This document shows, one piece after another, positions 56,232 through 64,000 of a stretch of DNA of 64,000 bases. Both the position numbers and the translations under genes were made by a program. Origin of the DNA: Lactifluus volemus. Taxonomy: Eukaryota; Basidiomycota; Agaricomycetes; Russulales; Russulaceae. The DNA is taken from NCBI GenBank assembly GCA_022376515.1, contig WTXI01000007.1, positions 992,001 to 1,056,000 on the forward strand. Reading direction: 5' to 3'. Each line of letters opens with the position of its first letter. The first letter of the stretch is position 1. Below the pieces are notes generated by a model that saw only the letters and a program-made list of their open reading frames with translations, was not told where the DNA came from and made no database searches.

Positions 56232-58976
56232 GCTGACATACCTGGCAGGAGCGCGTATGACCATCTCTTCAATTCTGGCCAAAGTCTTGCCAAGATCAAA
56301 GACGCCGCGCTTGGAGGCAGACTTTTTGACTATAATGTAACCAATCCCGACCTCTTTGCATCGACCGGCGTCCCAGGTCGGAGCCTGGCATGGAAGGTAC
56401 GGGATTCACTCGTGCCCTCTCCCTACTCAATACCTCGTTGACGTCTTGATAAATATCCGTAGATCTTTCTGACCGAGGTTGACCCTATCCACCCTCAGTC
56501 AGAAAACCCTCCAGATCTGGCACTCTATAAACGTGCCTTGACTACGTCGCGGAAGCAATTTACAACGTTGCTACTTGAGAAGATGCGTGCTCCAGACGGA
56601 AGCTACGAAGATGGGTTCATCGTACCTGGCGGTGAAACCCTACCCGCCCGCACGGTACAACCGGGAAATTTGGAGTGGAATAACCCCCTTAGTCTACACG
56701 ATGAGGTGTGTGAGCCGTTTGATCAACAGGATCAAAGCGCTGCGGGAATTCCCATTGTGCGTTTAACTCCGTATCCACATTAGAATCCATGGAATGAGTG
56801 GTTTGCCGCAGTCGAGCTGCGCAAACGATCGCCCAGGATGTGGAGCGCACGTAAGCCCACCCATCATACTCGTCCGTCCTTCCCCTACATCTCCCAATCC
56901 TGACCCCGTCCCTCGCTAAGCTTTCCCGATATTGCGTACTTCCGCGCCCCTGAAGTCCAGTCCCAGCTCGCTTTTATTCTCTTTCTCTATGCCGTGCTTC
57001 ACCCGGACGTCGGCTACCGACAAGGCATGCACGAGCTTCTCGCGCCACTCTACTCCGCCGTAGATTACGACTCGTTACCTGACGCGTCAAACGAGAGCGA
57101 CCTCGCCGAAGTCTGCGCACGCAAGTGGGTCGCTGCGGATGCGTGGGCACTCTTTGATCGCGTGATGAGCGGCGCAGGGAAGTGGTACGAGTGGCGTGAA
57201 GCCCTTCAACGGCAGGTACCTGCAGTTGCGGGCCTGGTGCACCTGAATGGGCAAGGAGGTCTGGAACCGTATGTCGCACCGATCATCCAGGCCTGCAATC
57301 GTGTGCAGAAGGAAATGCTCAAGAGCGTCGATCCCGTTCTCTGGGGACGAATGCAGGCGGAAGGGATCGAGCCCCAGATGTACGGGATGTGAGCGTTTCC
57401 GGCTTTCTCATTCCTCAGTCGGTGGCAAGCTGACAAGCCGGCGAGATACACAGTCGATGGTTGCGGTTGCTGTTTACCAGGGAATTCAATATGCATGACG
57501 CGATGGTGTTATGGGACGGAATGTTCGCGGTGGATCCTTCATTAGAGATTGCGCTCTGGATTTGCGTAGCCATGCTCATTCGGACACGGAACCAATGTGC
57601 GTCATCCGTCCAACTTCTAGCACCAGCTCACCGATTTTACAGTAATACCTTCGGACTACAGTGGTCAACTTACGTACCTCCTTCGCTATTCTTCCAACCT
57701 CTCCATGGCCTCTATACCTTCAACAGCACCTCATCACACAGCGCTACTACTACAACAGGCATTGATGCTTCAAATGTCACCTACTGCTGCTGCCGGCGCA
57801 TCTATAGTTCTCGAGAATCGCGTCCTACTCAATCTCCCCGCTGAGGTACCAGAACCACCACCAGCTGCTTCCCGCAGACGAAGCGAACGCACTGGTGGAC
57901 GACGAAAGAGCGCGTCCGAAACCCGCGCAAGCCTGCCGGAGGGCGGGTCCAGTAGTCGTGGATCATTAGGGCGAACAAGCAATGGACAATTGAACTTGCC
58001 AGATTTTGCGAAGAACTTACTGGACCGTGGAGAAGCGCTGGGCATCAATAAGACGTTCATAAATGCGGTGTCTGAAATAAAGGTACGCCTAGTGCCACTC
58101 CTCCGTGACGTGATGACTGACTAGTGTCTGGTAGAAAAATTTACCGGATCTTGCGGCGAACCTTGTGCGGGCACCGCCAGTGGGGTATTCGGCTTATCCA
58201 CTCACGGATGAACGGCCGCCTGAAGAACGTCCGCCGTGGGAGCCACGCACGCGTTTCGAAGTGGAACGAGATGCTGCTCAACTACGAGTAGTACAACGCA
58301 CGCTTGGCGCATCTGTCAGCTGGATCGTGGATACCTTGCTGCTCGACGAGGACGATGACAAGTCAGAGGAGCGCGTCAAAAAAGTGAGGGAGAGCAAGCG
58401 CGAAGCGCTCGAGGCGCTGGCGTATGTGCGCGACGTGCTTCTTAGCGGAAGCACAGAGGTAGATGAGGAAGGCTGATGAGCGAGGAGGATTTCAAGAAGC
58501 GGCGCAAGGCGCAGCAAGAACACGCTGCCACGTCGACGGAAGAGCCAACGTCGCCATTCAATAAAGCTGTCATCTCGCTGCCACCAGCGTCGCGACCTGC
58601 GGCGCCAATGCAAGCTGCTAACGCGCCGCGACCGAGGTCGGTCGCCTCGTACTCGGCGCTTTCGTCATCGCCAAGTTCATCGTTCGACACGCCCCGCCCT
58701 GGCGCGCCGATGGGTTCTAGTAAGACTCCACCATTCACTGTGACATCCAGCACCCAAGAGGCTAAGCCTCTACACGCGCCATGGAACTACACCCGATCAA
58801 ACTTTTCTTCATCGATCGGGTTTTCAGCGGAGGTGCCATCATTAGCTCCGTTACCAAGGGCATCCACGACGTTAACTCCACCTGCGGTTACGGTGCAAAA
58901 CACACCGTCACCATCTACTCAACCGCCGCCATCATCGCGGCTCCCAGTGCATGATCCATTAGGTGCACTACTGTAG
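56232..58976 (+). CDS. TBC-domain Rab GAP, TBC1D5-like
   Basis: Predicted GTPase-activating protein for a Rab (the TBC1D5 group acts on Rab7 at endosomes). The first clear segment is AYDHLFNSGQSLAKIKDAAL with the TBC1D5-like GVPGRSLAWKIFLTEVDP junction. The arginine finger motif DVERTFPD (split by an intron near 56.85 kb) and the glutamine finger YRQGMHE are both intact, so it should be catalytic. Next come VAPIIQACNRVQKEMLKSVD, RWLRLLFTREFNM and WDGMFAVDPSLEIALWICVA. The C-terminal third is Ser/Pro/Ala-rich low complexity to the stop at 58974-58976. The start is unresolved: the open frame reaches 56229 without an ATG in a good place, so a short upstream exon, possibly from 56143, is likely. 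Confidence 0.88.
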
Positions 58977-59104
58977 AACAAGAGATAATTTTGTTGTAGC
59001 TGTACAGTACTTGTACTGAAAAGCAAGGATCTTGATTGGTCAGGGGTCCGAAGAGCCGCTCTTAAAAATATTCTCACGGACAGAACTCTCCCAACTCGAC
59101 TCGA

Positions 59105-61610
<2,506 letters not shown>

Positions 61611-63864
61611 AACTCAGAAAGCAGAGAGGGTCTGGGGGCGCAACGTTTGACATATTCGACCTAATTACAGTACTGTATATCTAGGGTCATTCGTCTTGAC
61701 CCTAAATCAGACAAATCAGATTACTATTCTGAAACATTTGATGTGCTTGTTCTGTCGACTACAACAGCCTTTGGCGCAGGGGTAAGGATTGCGCGGTGTG
61801 AAACCAACACTGTAAGGGGATAGATAAGTTGAATCCCGAGGTTATCGTAAACAGAAGATCTTTATTTAAAGACCGCGGTAGGTTTATTGTCTGAGAATAT
61901 GAGCACGTTGTCAGCGCTCCAGAGGAAAAGAAGGTTCGATCAATTCATGAGGGGGGGGGGTATTTTTGTTGCTGGAAATCACATCTCACCTCTTGCGAAT
62001 CGCGTCGCTTGGTCTCTCTCTGCTCTCTGTGACCACTACTAGTAGCCCCCCTCTTCGGAGACCGTTTTACTATGTGTACGCATAGAGACAGACGATGAGG
62101 CGCGGGTGACGAGCTTTTAGCTTTCTGCGTCCGAGTCATCCGTCTTCATATCCTCCTAACGTGGTGCCTCGATTAGAAAGATGACCGAACAGGTTTGAGA
62201 CCGCACGGGACGCGTCTGCAAGTCGAGCCATTTTTTGACAACTGCCCAGGCTAGCAATGATCCACACTGCCAAAGCCGGACGCATCTCGTGCTTGATCCC
62301 CTAGGACGTGAGCCTTCTGTTGACTTTCTTCGTGTCAGCGAGGAGTACCTCAGCGTCTGCTTCTTTGGCTGTCTGTACTGCGCTCTGTGAAGAAGACAAG
62401 AGGAGACTCAGGTGCCCCTCTGCCAGTGTTGCCACCATCGCCTGCCCCTTGGCATCTCTCGCCCTCCCCCGTTGCCACCATCACCTTGCCGCTGCCACTG
62501 CTGAGCGCTGAGTCTCTGTACTAACCATGGTCTATGCTGGTGCGTCGATTTTTTGATTTTTGATTTCTCACACTAACATTTCTTTCCGCATCCCCCTGCA
62601 TCACCCCTGCGCCCTGGCCTCACAACCACCAAGTGGCACTGAGGTGTGCCGTTTACACCAGTTAATGGCATCACAGCTGCCCAGGCGTCGCTGTTGCGAT
62701 CGTCTGAGCACTTGATGCCAGCGACTGGCACTTACGCGTGGTGTGTTCTCCTAACCATCGCCCTCGGGTGCATCTCCCTGCTGTTGCTGCCATCTCCGTG
62801 CCTCCCTGTCGACACTTTCATCGCACACTGTCCTTCCACGGCCCACCGCCGCTGTCCCAAGGCCCACAGTGATCTCCCTCTGCCATGCACGCGAGTCAGC
62901 CAGGAGGGCCAAGCCTGATTCCTGGACAGTCATGTTTTGGCTTGTATTCACACCTAGGGTACTACGCATATGAGTGAGCCATTACCCATTCAACCCATTG
63001 CTAACCCATCATGATGACCTATGGGTTGACAGATCATACACCTGGATGGGTGGGGTGGAGGTCAGCCTCTCAGCACCCATGGGTTCGTTCATGCTGATCC
63101 CTACTGTCATGGTTGAGACATACCTGATGATAATCTTCCTGCTGGTCAGATGAAAAGGATCCATATCTAGAAAGAGTTGGGGTATGGGAATGATATACTG
63201 CATTGAATGGTAATTGTATGTATGTTCGCAAGGCGGGCCACGAGCACTCATTGAGATACCATATATATCAGCATTTGAACCCATCACCATCATGGCTATC
63301 GATACTGTATGCTCACCCCGAGTCTGGGCGTGCACATCATTTCCTTACTTTGGCCCATTGGCCATTAGGAGGCAGTCAACTGCAGTTGGCTTCAACCGGA
63401 CGCTGCGTTACTCGCTTAGGCTTCCGAATCTTTTTATCGCTTCGTGAACAGAAGTATGCTTCAACTACGTAGATGAATCAAAGATTCCCAGATCGCTACC
63501 TGGCAGTCTCTCAGTCTGGATTTGAATTTGGACGCCTCCGGCAAGGGTTTATCAAACCATGATGCATGATGAGGTGGCTGCATTAATTGAGCATGGGCAT
63601 GAAATAATGAAGTGGGGTGATGGATTAGAGTAGGCTACCATCGTTGACAGCAGGGGGCGCGGGCCCAATCGGAAACAATATATTGTAGGGACGAAATATG
63701 TGAGATCTAAAGCCGGAGGGTCTGAACGCCCGGTACCGCAAATCAAGCTCGATCTCCCCAGACTGAGATCAGTAAGTCGACGAAACCGATAATAAATAAA
63801 CCGAGAACGACTATTCCCAAGTATGCGAATGTATGAGAGCGCTTTTGCACACAATTTGTCATTT
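61611..63864. other. Spacer of about 2.25 kb without a recognisable gene
   Basis: Contains a G run near 61.95 kb, a Cys/Leu-rich low-complexity stretch at 62.3-62.9 kb rich in GCTGCC-type triplets, and a patch at about 62.98-63.09 kb where ACCCAT and its complement ATGGGT recur at least six times. No tRNA or transposon ORF was recognised. Confidence 0.4.
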
Positions 63865-64000
63865 TTAGGGCAGTGGCTCGTCAAATGCGAAACGATTGTA
63901 CAATGACTCAGGGAAATACCGAGCACGCGCGGTGCGACCACCGAAGAAGCGTCCATCGAGTTCGCGTACAGTCTTCCATGCACCCGCGGGCCCCGCGAAT
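63865..64000 (-). CDS. C-terminal end of an SPF45/RBM17-like splicing factor (runs off right edge)
   Basis: Open on the minus strand from the window edge to the stop at 63865-63867, giving only the last 44 or so residues. They read [20 protein letters not shown] then [20 protein letters not shown] and EPLP. The pattern [10 protein letters not shown] followed by ARYFPE is the end of a U2AF-homology-motif RRM as in SPF45/RBM17 and DRT111-type proteins, which act in 3' splice-site choice. The G-patch and the rest of the RRM would lie beyond the edge. Puf60-like proteins have a similar C-terminal RRM and are the alternative. Confidence 0.75.
   Translation of the reverse strand, partial: FAGPAGAWKTVRELDGRFFGGRTARARYFPESLYNRFAFDEPLP

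Noticed and set aside
61741..61830. Possible tRNA-like stretch after SDH1
   Set aside because: No convincing D-stem, anticodon stem and T-arm set could be drawn by eye.

Overview
This window looks like nuclear DNA of a filamentous basidiomycete (Agaricomycotina). Almost every gene is split by introns of about 50-75 nt with GT-AG (occasionally GC-AG) borders, genes lie on both strands with short spacers, and the core proteins (RAD18, DCN1, NOT4, PAN2, MOT1, SDH1) are eukaryotic. The DUF7330-like family and the gene order suggest a Rhizoctonia/Ceratobasidium-type fungus, but that is an inference. Exon models were built by eye from reading frame, splice signals and family motifs.

Left part (1-18.1 kb). 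The 5' end of a probable senescence-domain protein runs off the left edge. Two diverged paralogous multi-pass membrane proteins point outward in opposite directions around RAD18, the E3 ligase of DNA damage tolerance. From 6.9 to 14.8 kb, three paralogous DUF7330-like genes are interspersed with CFD1 (NUBP2), and CIA2 (MIP18) follows at 15.2 kb. CFD1 and CIA2 are an early and a late component of cytosolic iron-sulfur protein assembly. DCN1 (cullin neddylation) follows.

Middle gap (18.1-26.6 kb). This is a gene-poor, degenerate stretch. It holds a frameshifted pseudogene copy of the intact GIY-YIG (MUG113-type) gene at 33.8 kb, a cluster of three inverted-repeat elements (a long hairpin, a MITE-like element and a near-perfect 45-bp palindrome), a doubtful membrane-protein ORF, and a 44-residue secreted peptide gene with a clear TATA box.

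Right part (26.6-64 kb). NOT4 (Ccr4-Not E3 ligase, with a polyglutamine tract), PDCD5, an LCP5/neuroguidin protein, the MUG113-type protein and a two-domain GPI-anchored cupredoxin are packed closely. A diverged region at 37-43 kb holds a tandem pair of unrecognised genes that share a conserved GC-AG intron. Then come PAN2 (deadenylase), MOT1 (TBP-removing ATPase), a JmjC hydroxylase-like protein, a TBC1D5-like Rab GAP and SDH1 (mitochondrial complex II). The 3' end of an SPF45/RBM17-like splicing factor runs off the right edge.

NOT4, PAN2 and MOT1 all act in control of mRNA synthesis or decay. I see no rRNA, tRNA or CRISPR and no complete autonomous transposon.
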